Shown piece after piece: positions 1 to 8,293 of a stretch of DNA of 34,218 nucleotides. Position numbers and translations under genes: made by a program. The stretch covers positions 1-34,218 of the forward strand of contig NZ_QRJZ01000026.1 of the NCBI RefSeq assembly GCF_003470665.1, given 5' to 3'. Source of the stretch: Collinsella sp. AM17-1 (lineage in GTDB: Bacteria; Actinomycetota; Coriobacteriia; Coriobacteriales; Coriobacteriaceae). The notes under the pieces are model-generated. The model was not told the DNA's origin. It saw nothing but the letters and a program-made list of their open reading frames with translations, and made no database searches. Positions within the stretch are counted from its first letter, which is position 1. Each line of letters begins with the position of its first letter.

Positions 1-17
1 GTCATGCGGACTCCAAA

Positions 18-41
18 CCGGACCTGATGGTCCAACTTTTT
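18..41 (+). terminator. Possible terminator of a gene upstream of the window
   Basis: GGACC-TGAT-GGTCC forms a short hairpin (20-33) followed by AACTTTTT. Outer bases GCGGAC (6-11) and GTCCGC (42-47) can close it into a longer stem. No gene to the left is visible, so this is only a structural reading. Confidence 0.45.
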
Positions 42-54
42 GTCCGCAGTCCCA

Positions 55-86
55 CCTGCCAAAATAAACCTGTCCCTTTTGGTAGG
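55..86 (+). repeat. Palindromic repeat family A, copy 1
   Basis: CCTGCC followed by AAAATAAACCTGTCCCTTTT and GGTAGG forms a hairpin with arms CCTGCCAAAA / TTTTGGTAGG (one G-T type change). It lies upstream of the promoter of the amino-acid ABC importer, in the same orientation as that gene. Other copies are near 13686, 14946, 21081, 24640, 27091 and 32155. Confidence 0.85.
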
Positions 87-129
87 AAGAATTACCCATA
101 AAGTAAGTATGTTTCTGAGTTATTTCGTG

Positions 130-159
130 TTGACCCATTTGAGCGCGATAGGGTATAAC
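130..159 (+). promoter_or_regulatory. Sigma-70 type promoter of the amino-acid ABC importer
   Basis: TTGACC (130-135) and TATAAC (154-159) are separated by 18 bp. Transcription would begin near 166 and leave a leader of about 37 nt before the ATG at 203. The match to the housekeeping consensus is good (5/6 and 5/6). Confidence 0.7.
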
Positions 160-202
160 TCTACTCAACCGCTAGGGATTTTATTGAGAAAGGTGTTCTA
201 CC

Positions 203-1198
203 ATGAGCAAGAACCTCTCCCAGCAGGTCGTTCTCGACCGCCGCGGCTTCGTTGCCGCCACCTTCGCAACCGTCGCCGGCCTTGGTCTTGCCGGCTGCTC
301 CGACACCAGCGCCGAGGCCGACAAGGGTTCCGCCGCCAGCTCCTCCAAGAGCTCCAATGATACCGAGGCTTCCACCACGCTCGACGCTAAGGCATTCGAC
401 AAGCTCGTCGACAACGGCCCCAAGGCCGATGACGATGCCATCGCCGCCAGCACTTGGGCGACGGCCGTCAAGGACGCCGGCGTCTTTAAGATCGGTGGCG
501 TTCAGACCTCCACGCTCTTCTCCCTCCTCAACGAGAAAGACGGTCAGACCCGCGGCTTCGACGCCGGTATCGCGCAGCTCCTGTCCAACTACATTCTGGG
601 CGAGAACAAGGTCGAGATCACCCAGGTGACCTCGGACACGCGCGAGTCCGTCCTGCAGAACGGCCAGGTCGACGCCGTCTTTGCCACCTACACCATCACC
701 GACGAGCGCAAGAAGCTCGTCTCCTTTGCCGGTCCCTACTACTACACCCAGCAGGCCATCCTGGTGCTCGCCGACAACGACGACATCAAGAGCGTCGATG
801 ACCTGGCCGACAAGAACGTCGCCGTCCAGTCCGGCTCCAACGGCCCTGCCATCCTGGAGGAGTTCGCTCCCAAGGCCAGCCAGCAGGAGTTCAAGACCGA
901 CGAGGAGGCCCGTCAGGCACTCCAGCAGGGTCGCGTTGACGCCTATGTCATCGATAACAACATGCAGCAGAGCGCCCTGGTCCGCGAGCCCGGTAAGTAC
1001 AAGATCGCCGGCAAGCCCTTCGGCAGCAAGGAGCCCTATGGCATCGGTCTGCCGCTCGATTCCGACGGCGTCGCCTTTGTCAACGACTTCCTTAAGAAGA
1101 TCGAGGACGACGGCACCTGGACTGAGCTGTGGCAGATCTGCATCGGTGACCGTACGGGCGACACCAATGTTCCCGAGCTGCCCGAGATCGGCGCCTAA
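203..1198 (+). CDS. Amino-acid ABC transporter substrate-binding lipoprotein
   Basis: This is a 331-residue periplasmic-binding-protein type II protein of the polar amino acid (glutamate/glutamine/cystine) family. It would capture an amino acid outside the cell and hand it to the permeases encoded next. The N-terminus has twin arginines (DRRGFV, residues 12-17), a hydrophobic stretch and a lipobox LAGC with Cys32, so it looks like a lipoprotein, possibly Tat-exported. A Ser/Lys/Asp-rich linker follows before the ligand-binding lobes, which include GFDAGIAQLL and the hinge region near DERKKLVSFAGPYYYTQQA. The start at 203 is supported by a GAGAAAGG ribosome binding site. A stem-loop sits after the gene and before the first permease, which would let the binding protein be made in excess. 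The exact substrate cannot be read from the sequence. Confidence 0.9.
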   Translation: MSKNLSQQVVLDRRGFVAATFATVAGLGLAGCSDTSAEADKGSAASSSKSSNDTEASTTLDAKAFDKLVDNGPKADDDAIAASTWATAVKDAGVFKIGGVQTSTLFSLLNEKDGQTRGFDAGIAQLLSNYILGENKVEITQVTSDTRESVLQNGQVDAVFATYTITDERKKLVSFAGPYYYTQQAILVLADNDDIKSVDDLADKNVAVQSGSNGPAILEEFAPKASQQEFKTDEEARQALQQGRVDAYVIDNNMQQSALVREPGKYKIAGKPFGSKEPYGIGLPLDSDGVAFVNDFLKKIEDDGTWTELWQICIGDRTGDTNVPELPEIGA

Positions 1199-1286
1199 GC
1201 TCGCAAGCATGGCATCAGCCGCTGCGAAACCATATGGAAACGCACGAGGTGCTTTATTGCGATAAACTGTTTCCTCAATGAGTTGT

Positions 1287-1320
1287 CGGGGCTTCCGTAC
1301 ACGCGGGAGCCCCTTTCCTT
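1287..1320 (+). terminator. Intra-operon hairpin between binding protein and permease
   Basis: GGGGCTTCCG and CGGGAGCCCC form a perfect stem around TACACG-type loop bases, followed by TTTCCTT. It probably stops part of the transcription or protects the 3' end of the binding-protein message, giving unequal expression within the operon. Confidence 0.65.
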
Positions 1321-1337
1321 ATCGGCGGGAGGTCCGC

Positions 1338-1997
1338 ATGAGTCTCTCCGAGCTCTGGTCGCTCTATGGCCAGAACTATATCGACGCGCTGCTAGCAACC
1401 TGGGGCATGACGCTTGAGTCGTTTGCCATCGCCATGGTGCTGGCCGTCGCCGTCACCGTGATGCGCGTGTCGCCGCTCAAGCCGCTGCGCGTCTTTGGCG
1501 ACCTGTATGTCCAGGTCTTCCGTAACATCCCCGGCATCGCGCTGCTCATTATCGTCGTCTACGCGCTGCCGCCGCTCAAGGTTGTCCTGCCCTACCGCAC
1601 CTGCGTTATCGTCGCCACGGTCCTTTTGGGCTCGGCCTTTGGCTCCGAAAACTTTATGAGCGGCATCAACACCGTCGGCGTCGGCCAGGTGGAAGCCGCC
1701 CGCTCGCTGGGCATGAGCTTTAACCGTATCCTCGCCAAAATCGTGATTCCGCAGGCACTGCGCTCAAGCGTGCTGCCCATGACCAATCTCTTTATCGCCG
1801 TCATGCTCACCACCGCGCTCGGCAGTCAGGTGCCGCTTAAACCGCAGGAGCTCACCGGCGTGGTGAGCTACATCAACACGCGCTCGCTCGGCGGCGTCGC
1901 CGCGTTCTTTATCTCGGCGCTCGGCTACCTGGGCACGGCCTTTGTAGTGAGCCACATTGGCAACTACATCGATAAGAAGGTGAGGATCCTCCGATGA
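1338..1997 (+). CDS. Amino-acid ABC transporter permease 1
   Basis: This 219-residue membrane protein belongs to the HisM/GlnP permease family (BPD_transp_1). It forms half of the membrane pore of the importer. It has several hydrophobic segments and the cytoplasmic EAA loop EAARSLGMSFNRILAKIVIP that contacts the ATPase. The ATG at 1338 is preceded by GGGAGG at 1328-1333; an upstream extension of the reading frame runs through the intra-operon hairpin and is unlikely to be translated. The stop overlaps the next start by 4 bp (ATGA), so the two permeases are translationally coupled and probably form a heterodimer. Confidence 0.92.
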   Translation: MSLSELWSLYGQNYIDALLATWGMTLESFAIAMVLAVAVTVMRVSPLKPLRVFGDLYVQVFRNIPGIALLIIVVYALPPLKVVLPYRTCVIVATVLLGSAFGSENFMSGINTVGVGQVEAARSLGMSFNRILAKIVIPQALRSSVLPMTNLFIAVMLTTALGSQVPLKPQELTGVVSYINTRSLGGVAAFFISALGYLGTAFVVSHIGNYIDKKVRILR

Positions 1998-2827
1998 GCA
2001 AGCATTCCTCCCCTGCACTTACCATGCGCGATGCGCTCTACGAGGCTCCCGGCCCCAAGATGCGCGCCAAGATTCGCATCGGCACCGCTATCTCACTCGT
2101 CGCCGTGGCCGCGCTCGTCGTCCTAGTGCTGCAGCGCTTTTATGTGACCGGTCAGCTTTCGGTTCACTATTGGTATTTCTTTACGCACCTCACCACCTGG
2201 AAGTTCCTGCTTGCCGGCTTTGAGGGCACCGTTAAAGTCGCACTCACCGCTGGCGCCATCGCGCTGGTGCTGGGCTTAGCCCTTATGCTCGGCCGTACCA
2301 GCGACATTAAGCCGCTGCAGCTGGTCTGCCGCGTGCTCACCGATTTCTTCCGCGGTGTGCCGAGCCTGCTGTTCATCTACTTCTTCTTTTTGGTGCTACC
2401 CCAGTACAAAATCGCACTGCCGTCGTTTTGGATGCTCACGCTTCCCGTCGCGCTCGCTGCCGCCGGTGTACTTGCCGAGATCTTCCGTGCCGGCGTCAAC
2501 GCCGTGCCGCGCGGGCAGGTCGAGGCGGCCCAGGCACTCGGTCTCTCCAAGGCTAAAATCACCTTTAAAATCGTGTTGCCGCAGGCTATTCGGTTTATCA
2601 TTCCGTCGTTGATTTCGCAGCTCGTGGTCGTCGTCAAAGACACCACCGTCGCCTACGTGGTGAGCTACCCCGACCTCATGCAAAACGCCCGCGTGCTCAT
2701 TACCAACTACGACGCCCTCGTGTCGGTCTACCTGGTGATCGCGGTCATCTATATCCTCATCAACGTCGCGATCAACAAGGCCGCCGTCTACGTCTCGCAC
2801 AAGACCGGCGCGACCATCATCCGCTAA
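1994..2827 (+). CDS. Amino-acid ABC transporter permease 2
   Basis: This 277-residue permease is the partner of the preceding gene. Its cytoplasmic N-terminus (about 30 residues, DALYEAPGPKMRAKIRIG) is longer than usual. Transmembrane segments follow, with the EAA loop EAAQALGLSKAKITFKIVLP. The family is HisM/GlnP-type ABC permeases for polar amino acids. The start overlaps the preceding stop (ATGA), and the ATPase follows 36 bp later with its own ribosome binding site (AAGGAG). Two different permeases with one ATPase is the GluABCD/GltIJKL-like arrangement, which makes glutamate or a related acidic amino acid plausible but unproven. Confidence 0.92.
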   Translation: MSKHSSPALTMRDALYEAPGPKMRAKIRIGTAISLVAVAALVVLVLQRFYVTGQLSVHYWYFFTHLTTWKFLLAGFEGTVKVALTAGAIALVLGLALMLGRTSDIKPLQLVCRVLTDFFRGVPSLLFIYFFFLVLPQYKIALPSFWMLTLPVALAAAGVLAEIFRAGVNAVPRGQVEAAQALGLSKAKITFKIVLPQAIRFIIPSLISQLVVVVKDTTVAYVVSYPDLMQNARVLITNYDALVSVYLVIAVIYILINVAINKAAVYVSHKTGATIIR

Positions 2828-2863
2828 CGATTTACCATTTCGAGTCATAAGGAGCCGAGCACC

Positions 2864-3628
<765 letters not shown>

Positions 3629-3638
3629 CCAGCCATCC

Positions 3639-3672
3639 CGTGGGACAAATCCATCGGAAGTGTTGTCCCACG
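3639..3672 (+). terminator. Terminator-like hairpin after the ABC importer ATPase
   Basis: CGTGGGACAA and TTGTCCCACG form a perfect 10-bp stem with a 14-nt loop, followed by TCTTT. It probably ends most transcripts of the importer operon before the C26 peptidase gene. Confidence 0.65.
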
Positions 3673-3715
3673 TCTTTCATGCGCCCTGTCACCTTCAGAT
3701 TCGAAAGCCACACCC

Positions 3716-4525
3716 ATGATCGGAACACACACCTCATCGTCCTACACTCCGCACGTCGACGTCGATCCCGCCGACCGCCCGCTCATCCTGGTCGCACCAC
3801 GCTGGGAAGAGGCAAAGCCGTTTTTAAGCGAGACGCTCTCCCCCAACGAGGAAATCGCAAGTGTCTTTGTCGATGCCATCCTTGCCGCCGGCGGCCTGCC
3901 GCTGCAGATGTCCATCACCGAGGACATTGAGGTCATCCGTCATTACGTCGATATCGCCGACGGCATCGCCATTCCCGGCGGCCCCGATGTCAATCCCAAA
4001 CGTTGGGGCGATGATCGACCCTACGACCCCACCCTCTGCTGCGAGATCCGCGATAGCTTTGAGTTTAAGCTGGTCGGCGAGGTGCTCCGCGCCAAAAAGC
4101 CGCTCTTTACCACCTGCCGTGGCACGCAGTTGCTCAACGTCGCCACTGGCGGCACCCTGTGCATGGACGTGCCGAGCCTGGGCGCTCGCGAGGGCCGCAC
4201 ACAGTGGCGCCATACCCACGTGCTCAACGACCCCGTGCATCCCGTCGAGGTCGTGCCGGGCTCGCTGCTCGACCGCGCGGTTGGCGGACACAGGCTGATC
4301 CAAACCAACTCCGCACACCACTGCTGCGTCGATCGTCTGGGTAAGAGCACGCGTTTGGTCGCCAAGGCAACCGACGGCGTTCCCGAGTGCATCGAAGTCG
4401 AAGGCCAGCCATTCTGCCTGGGCGTGCAATGGCACCCTGAGTACACGTGGAAGACGCTCGAAACCGACTTTAACCTGTGGAAGTCGTTTGTCGAAGCAGC
4501 GGCCAAGGTAAAGCAGGCCCGCTAG
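3716..4525 (+). CDS. Peptidase C26 / gamma-glutamyl-gamma-aminobutyrate hydrolase-like protein
   Basis: This 269-residue class-I glutamine amidotransferase-fold protein is of the PuuD/C26 type, which hydrolyses gamma-glutamyl amide bonds. The nucleophile is Cys134 in FTTCRGTQLLN, and the His/Glu dyad is His240/Glu242 in GVQWHPEYTW. IPGGPDVNP (86-94) is the usual oxyanion-side loop. The ribosome binding site is weak (GAAAG near 3702). It lies 87 bp after the importer genes on the same strand. The pairing suggests that a glutamyl compound or peptide product is imported or recycled, but the substrate is inferred only from context. Confidence 0.87.
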   Translation: MIGTHTSSSYTPHVDVDPADRPLILVAPRWEEAKPFLSETLSPNEEIASVFVDAILAAGGLPLQMSITEDIEVIRHYVDIADGIAIPGGPDVNPKRWGDDRPYDPTLCCEIRDSFEFKLVGEVLRAKKPLFTTCRGTQLLNVATGGTLCMDVPSLGAREGRTQWRHTHVLNDPVHPVEVVPGSLLDRAVGGHRLIQTNSAHHCCVDRLGKSTRLVAKATDGVPECIEVEGQPFCLGVQWHPEYTWKTLETDFNLWKSFVEAAAKVKQAR

Positions 4526-4558
4526 CTCGCGAACCACTCAGGTTAAAGCCTCCTAAGC

Positions 4559-4598
4559 CGGGGGGGAGCGGACACCAGCCACGGTGCCCGCCCCCCTG
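4559..4598. terminator. Bidirectional GC-rich terminator between convergent genes
   Basis: A GGGGGG-A-GCGG-A-CACC arm pairs with GGTG-C-CCGC-CCCCC around AGCCAC. It lies between the C26 gene (+) and the ABC-2 permease gene (-), whose stops face each other, so it can serve both. The T-run (TGTATTTG) is weak. Confidence 0.65.
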
Positions 4599-4636
4599 TA
4601 TTTGATATGCTCGGTATGATTATCCCTCACAAACAA

Positions 4637-5455
4637 TCAGAGAAATCTCGACCGCAATCGGTCGACAGTAAAGCAAATGGTAAAAACGCTTGCTACGTTT
4701 ATGAGGCAGTCAATTAAAATCGAGATACATTGACCATTCCCCAACGGGGTCACGCCGCAAATCCACATGAGCATCGAGGCTGGAAGCGGAAGCATGGAAT
4801 TGGCCCCGACCTGTATGTAGATCGCTACGACGTTGACAAGCAACAGCATGCCAATCGGACCGAAGCCGGACCCAAAATAGGAAACAACGATTACGCAAGA
4901 AACCACGCATGCAAGGCAGGCAGCGGCAGCAAGAACAAGTCGATAGCAAAATACATGCAGGTTGAAATACTGCTGAGCATCCGAAACGATTGCGCAGTTA
5001 AGACAGTACAAAATGACACTCGACAGGACAAACGCGCCCAAAAGGGCAAAAGAAGATAGCACCACTCGCGCAACGATAGCGCACACACGCTTCCCTCCCC
5101 GAGCCTCCGACAACCCCCACGGTTCCTCGACAAAGCCCGAACTGACAAAGCGCGGCACAATGCAAGCCGCGATGAACGGAAAGAACAATGCATGGGCCAA
5201 CGGGGCTACGTTGAACAGCAGACCGCGAAAAACCTCTGCATTGCCAAATAGAAGGACATCCTCCGCCGATAGCCGAAGCGTCGGGTCTGGGAAAAAACCC
5301 AAGAAACTGTTCTCACGGAGGCTACAGAACCACATCGGGAAAGAATTAAGCTGCAATATCACCATGCATGCATAAATTACCGGGATTAAGGCGTACGTCC
5401 ATTTGCTCACGTGCTTCAATTCTGAATGGAGGAATCTTTTAATCTGACAAGCCAT
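4637..5455 (-). CDS. ABC-2 type transporter membrane protein (second permease)
   Basis: This is a hydrophobic protein of 272 residues with about six predicted membrane segments, for example ALIPVIYACMVILQL, VLSSFALLGAFVLSSVILY and LVLAAAACLACVVSCVIVV. It has no catalytic motif. Its place after an ATPase gene and another permease marks it as an ABC-2 type export subunit, resembling lantibiotic-immunity or bacitracin-type permeases in architecture only. I start it at the ATG at 5455, which has a GGGGG ribosome binding site 8 nt upstream; a GTG at 5464 in the same frame overlaps the previous gene by 26 bp and has poor spacing. Base composition is more AT-rich than in the flanking genes. The substrate is unknown. 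Confidence 0.75.
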   Translation of the reverse strand: MACQIKRFLHSELKHVSKWTYALIPVIYACMVILQLNSFPMWFCSLRENSFLGFFPDPTLRLSAEDVLLFGNAEVFRGLLFNVAPLAHALFFPFIAACIVPRFVSSGFVEEPWGLSEARGGKRVCAIVARVVLSSFALLGAFVLSSVILYCLNCAIVSDAQQYFNLHVFCYRLVLAAAACLACVVSCVIVVSYFGSGFGPIGMLLLVNVVAIYIQVGANSMLPLPASMLMWICGVTPLGNGQCISILIDCLINVASVFTICFTVDRLRSRFL

Positions 5456-6263
5456 TGAGCACACCCCCAGCGCGAAAGCTCACGAGAGCGTAAATCAATA
5501 CCGATAGACAGCTGACCGCCACGCCATAGCCCAGAAGCGTCATCTGCCCCATATCGCTATACCCAAGGGCACATCCGACTCCAAGGTATGGCCCCGGAAG
5601 GAAGAAGATCCATCGCAAGGACGGTATAGGCGTCTGAAGGAAGGTTCCGTAGAGCGTCAAGCTCATGACAAATCCAATAATTATCGCAGCCCCGCTCAAT
5701 ACAGCGCTGCCTGTAATCCGATAGATGGTCATCGTCTCCAACGCAACCGATATCACCAATACGGCGTTGACTATCATTGCAGGCAAAAATACAGTCAGCA
5801 TGTCGTGCGAGTAGTTATGCCCTCCACGTATTATGGCTATTGCAAAAAGAAGAAGGCAGAGCGCACTATATGCTGCGCTGATTATTAAAGCAGACGAAAG
5901 TACATGTGCCAGAGCCCCGTTAAAGCGGGCAAGACCTCTTGCTGAAGAAATTCGGTATCCCTCTTCATAGCCGCGCTCCTGTAAAATCACCAGGCAAACG
6001 ATGAGCGGTACGAACAGAGACGTACCGGCAAAAGCGCTGCGCACAAGGGACTCATCGGGTGCAGAAGGATCGATTACATTCCAGCAGAAGCCAATATCCT
6101 CCCCAAAAACGCTATTGCCAAAGGCGAGCAACGTTGTTCCGTTTTTTAGAAAGATGCCGAAGAGAAGGCCGAACGCCAGCATAAGCGCAAGACCAAACTT
6201 CGCCGGAAATATCCTGTACAAACGCATCATATCTGCTTTTATGGGATGGATCGCCCGCTTCAT
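5439..6263 (-). CDS. ABC-2 type transporter membrane protein (first permease)
   Basis: This 274-residue membrane protein begins MKRAIHPIKADMMRLYRI, a short cytoplasmic arm, then a membrane helix (FGLALMLAFGLLFGIFL), a large outside loop (about residues 40-70) and further helices including LFVPLIVCLVIL and AMIVNAVLVISVAL. This is typical of ABC-2 permeases that pair with a BcrA-like ATPase. Its ATG overlaps the stop of the ATPase by 4 bp (ATGA) and its 3' end overlaps the next permease, so the three genes are one translationally coupled unit. It is AT-richer than the chromosome around it. The transported compound cannot be deduced. Confidence 0.78.
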   Translation of the reverse strand: MKRAIHPIKADMMRLYRIFPAKFGLALMLAFGLLFGIFLKNGTTLLAFGNSVFGEDIGFCWNVIDPSAPDESLVRSAFAGTSLFVPLIVCLVILQERGYEEGYRISSARGLARFNGALAHVLSSALIISAAYSALCLLLFAIAIIRGGHNYSHDMLTVFLPAMIVNAVLVISVALETMTIYRITGSAVLSGAAIIIGFVMSLTLYGTFLQTPIPSLRWIFFLPGPYLGVGCALGYSDMGQMTLLGYGVAVSCLSVLIYALVSFRAGGVLNGLSD

Positions 6264-7021
6264 AGCGAGACCGCCTTCATCAAGCGCCTGTAATGCTCTT
6301 TTAAGGACGACGCCTCATCCCTTATGACGTCCATCGATTCCTTTTTTAGCAGTTCGCCGTCATGAATAAACAGACAGCTTGTTGCAACCGATGCCAACTC
6401 ATCCAAATCATGACTAGAGATGAGCATGGTCTTACCCTGCTCTCGATTCAATCGACCGATAAGGGCCCATATACTCTCGATGCCCAACGGATCCAATCCA
6501 TTTGCCGGCTCATCGAAAATTAGTACGTCGGTGTCGCCCAATAAAGCCGTAGCTATATCCAGTCGCCGTTTCATTCCCAAAGAAAAACTGCTCACGCTCT
6601 TTTTCTCTTCGACGTCCAGCCCGACTAGGCTCAAAACGCGAGGAACCTCACGTTTCGCATCAAGCCCCCATTCCGCACATCGGATTTGGAGATTCTCAAC
6701 CGCACTGAGGGATTGGTATGCTCCGCTGGAATCTGGCACATAGCCGACACGCGTCCGCATCAGGCCAAGCTCTCTTTTCGATTTGCCTCCAAAGAGCTCC
6801 ACGCTCCCCGACGATGGCTCACAGAGGCCCAGCACTATTTTAATAAGCGTGCTTTTGCCCGACCCGTTTGCACCAACAAGGGCGCAAAGCTCAGACTGAT
6901 CCACCTCGAAGGAAACGTCATGCAACACACGCCGTTTTCCATAGCGCCTTGACACCTTTGATAACTTTATCGCTGATGCGTTCATTGGCCTCCCGTTCCG
7001 CTTGATAGCAAAACCGCTCAT
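6260..7021 (-). CDS. ABC transporter ATP-binding protein (BcrA/CcmA-like)
   Basis: This is a 253-residue ATPase with Walker A GANGSGKST (50-58), signature FSLGMKRR (146-153) and Walker B VLIFDEPANGLDP (166-178). The Q-loop region VGYVPDSSGAYQSL is of the type found in ABC-2 drug and bacteriocin exporters. The start at 7021 has AAGGA six nucleotides upstream. A second ATG at 6985, preceded by GGGAGG at only 3 nt, would give MNASAIKLSKV and fits the family N-terminus better; either is possible. It is the first gene of the exporter operon, with a promoter at 7060-7088 that overlaps a putative operator. Confidence 0.9.
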   Translation of the reverse strand: MSGFAIKRNGRPMNASAIKLSKVSRRYGKRRVLHDVSFEVDQSELCALVGANGSGKSTLIKIVLGLCEPSSGSVELFGGKSKRELGLMRTRVGYVPDSSGAYQSLSAVENLQIRCAEWGLDAKREVPRVLSLVGLDVEEKKSVSSFSLGMKRRLDIATALLGDTDVLIFDEPANGLDPLGIESIWALIGRLNREQGKTMLISSHDLDELASVATSCLFIHDGELLKKESMDVIRDEASSLKEHYRRLMKAVSL

Positions 7022-7057
7022 ATCGTTCCTTCTTCTCTTTATCGTCTTCCATTGTTG

Positions 7058-7088
7058 TTATTGTTTTTCGATAACTCATATTTGTCAA
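7058..7088 (-). promoter_or_regulatory. Promoter with overlapping operator half-site for the ABC-2 exporter
   Basis: On the minus strand TTGACA (7088-7083) is followed after 17 bp by AACAAT (7065-7060). Within the spacer and -10, the + strand reads TATTGTTTTTCGA (7059-7071). It matches 11 of 13 bases of the arms of the dyad upstream of the regulator operon (8084-8117), which suggests control by the same protein. Confidence 0.55.
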
Positions 7089-7094
7089 GATAAT

Positions 7095-7124
7095 CTAAAG
7101 AAAGAACCCGTGTTAGACACGGGT
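7095..7124 (-). terminator. Terminator of the regulator operon
   Basis: ACCCGTGT-TAG-ACACGGGT is a perfect 8-bp hairpin (7106-7124). On the minus strand it is followed by TCTTTCTTTAG, a U-rich tail, 41 bp past the stop of the XRE gene. Confidence 0.75.
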
Positions 7125-7164
7125 CCCTTCACGCTGATATTTCGTTTTAGTTGTTCGCCTTAAG

Positions 7165-7494
7165 TTACTCGTCACTCAAATCGACAGCAAAGACTGATGT
7201 CGGAAGCGACGTCTCATTGCCTCCGCCGTCCCGCATCTGCCTCACGACATTTTTTGCGCGCTCGACAATAAGCTCCTCAAGCTCCTTCTCGCTCACGCGC
7301 TGAATAATATCTCCCGGTTGACAATCAAGCTCATCACAGATATCAAGAAGCGTCTTTAGGCGAATAGCTTTTATCTTTCCGTTTCTAAGCTTTGAAATAT
7401 TAGCCGGAGTATGCCCCGTCGCCCGAATCAGATCAGCGCTGGTCTTTCCGGTCTTAAGCAGCTGCGTCTCAAGCTCGATGATGAGATAGCTCAT
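7165..7494 (-). CDS. Small XRE-family (Cro/CI-type) regulator, YozG-like
   Basis: This 109-residue protein has a helix-turn-helix at about residues 14-40 (LLKTGKTSADLIRATGHTPANISKLRNG), then LKTLLDICDELDCQPGDIIQ, the usual C-terminal half of small HTH_26/YozG-type regulators. A charged 40-residue tail follows. The start has a near-perfect ribosome binding site (AGGAGG-AAAC-ATG). It follows the DUF2975-like gene by 8 bp, a pairing known from YoaS/YozG of Bacillus. It probably represses or activates its own operon and the adjacent exporter, since similar half-sites precede both. Confidence 0.85.
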   Translation of the reverse strand: MSYLIIELETQLLKTGKTSADLIRATGHTPANISKLRNGKIKAIRLKTLLDICDELDCQPGDIIQRVSEKELEELIVERAKNVVRQMRDGGGNETSLPTSVFAVDLSDE

Positions 7495-7502
7495 GTTTCC
7501 TC

Positions 7503-8063
7503 CTACACAAGCTCGTCAGACTGCTCTTGGAGCAGCGAGGCATAACTCCAGATCGCCGAGATAAACAAACAGACAACTGCGCCGATAAACGACCCCGTAT
7601 CAAAGGTAGCGCCTTGGCAAATCTCAATAACGAAGGAATGAGGCACGATGTAAAGCTCCAGTCCGCCAATGGCGAGATTGACCGATCCATAGGCACCAAC
7701 AAGCGAAACCGCGGCGTTAACAGCAAAGGCCAGCGCGAGCACACGGATAAGCCGCACATGCGTCTTGGTAAAGGGCGAGACGCCTCGCGAGATGTTACGG
7801 CTGATCCCGCACAGAACGACAAGCGAAATACCCATAACAAGCGCCATGCACAGTCCGCTTGGGATAACGATGCACCCGCCATCGAGAAGCGTCACGACAC
7901 CGAAAGAATCGACAGAAGCAACGTTTGCAACCGCATACCAGATCACGTAAACAACCAACGCGGCAAAAGCGACGAGCATCCCTGCAAAAACGGCTGCCAT
8001 GCAAAAACCGAGCTTCCTGATATTTTCGCCCGCCTTGGCCATACGCTGAACGCTGTTGGACAT
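7503..8063 (-). CDS. DUF2975-like four-helix membrane protein
   Basis: This is a 186-residue membrane protein with four hydrophobic segments: GFCMAAVFAGMLVAFAALVV, IPSGLCMALVMGISLVVLCG, RVLALAFAVNAAVSLVGAY and FIGAVVCLFISAIWSYASLL. The charged loop RNISRGVSPFTKTHVRLIRV between helices 2 and 3 is the hallmark of the DUF2975 family. I start it at 8063 (MSNSVQRMAKAG) with GGGTGAG upstream; an in-frame extension to 8162 crosses the operator. Family members are commonly encoded with a small XRE regulator, as here; the biochemical role is unknown and may be sensing for that regulator. Confidence 0.75.
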   Translation of the reverse strand: MSNSVQRMAKAGENIRKLGFCMAAVFAGMLVAFAALVVYVIWYAVANVASVDSFGVVTLLDGGCIVIPSGLCMALVMGISLVVLCGISRNISRGVSPFTKTHVRLIRVLALAFAVNAAVSLVGAYGSVNLAIGGLELYIVPHSFVIEICQGATFDTGSFIGAVVCLFISAIWSYASLLQEQSDELV

Positions 8064-8083
8064 ACACTCACCCTCATCGACTC

Positions 8084-8117
8084 TATCGTTATTCGAACAG
8101 TTTATCGAACAACGATA
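8084..8117. promoter_or_regulatory. Putative operator dyad of the DUF2975/XRE operon
   Basis: TATCGTTATTCGA (8084-8096) and TCGAACAACGATA (8105-8117) form an inverted repeat, 12 of 13 bases matching, with an 8-bp centre. It lies 21-54 bp upstream of the ATG at 8063, where the promoter of this operon should be. It is unlike the perfect LexA box at 24792. Confidence 0.6.
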
Positions 8118-8205
8118 TGGATTGCATGCGGAAAGCCCCGACAGTGTGCATAGGCAATTCACTAATCAGAAGAGGTGAGCGTGGATTTTTGGACACGTAT
8201 CGAAC

Positions 8206-8269
8206 GAGCGTGGATAATCTCCCACTTTGAGGCCGCCACCGGGCCTAAAACGGGAGATTATCCACGCTC
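8206..8269. repeat. Hairpin repeat, GAGCGTGGATAATCTCCC arms
   Basis: GAGCGTGGATAATCTCCC (8206-8223) and its exact reverse complement (8252-8269) form an 18-bp stem. The loop holds a smaller AGGCC/GGCCT-type stem. A partial direct copy, GAGCGTGGAT, is at 8177-8186. It begins 25 nt after the Hpt stop codon and may end that transcript. It is distinct from families A and B. Confidence 0.75.
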
Positions 8270-8293
8270 ATAGTCATCAAGGCTCACAGCCTC

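Noticed and set aside
161..1210. Long minus-strand open frame (349 codons) opposite the substrate-binding protein gene
   Set aside because: It mirrors the codons of a clear lipoprotein gene; its product is Leu/Gly/Val-biased without domains, as expected for an antisense frame in GC-rich DNA.
8093..8111. Possible LexA box (two CGAAC words) upstream of the DUF2975 gene
   Set aside because: The two CGAAC words are direct, not inverted; the dominant symmetry is the 13-bp dyad at 8084-8117, so an SOS box is not supported.
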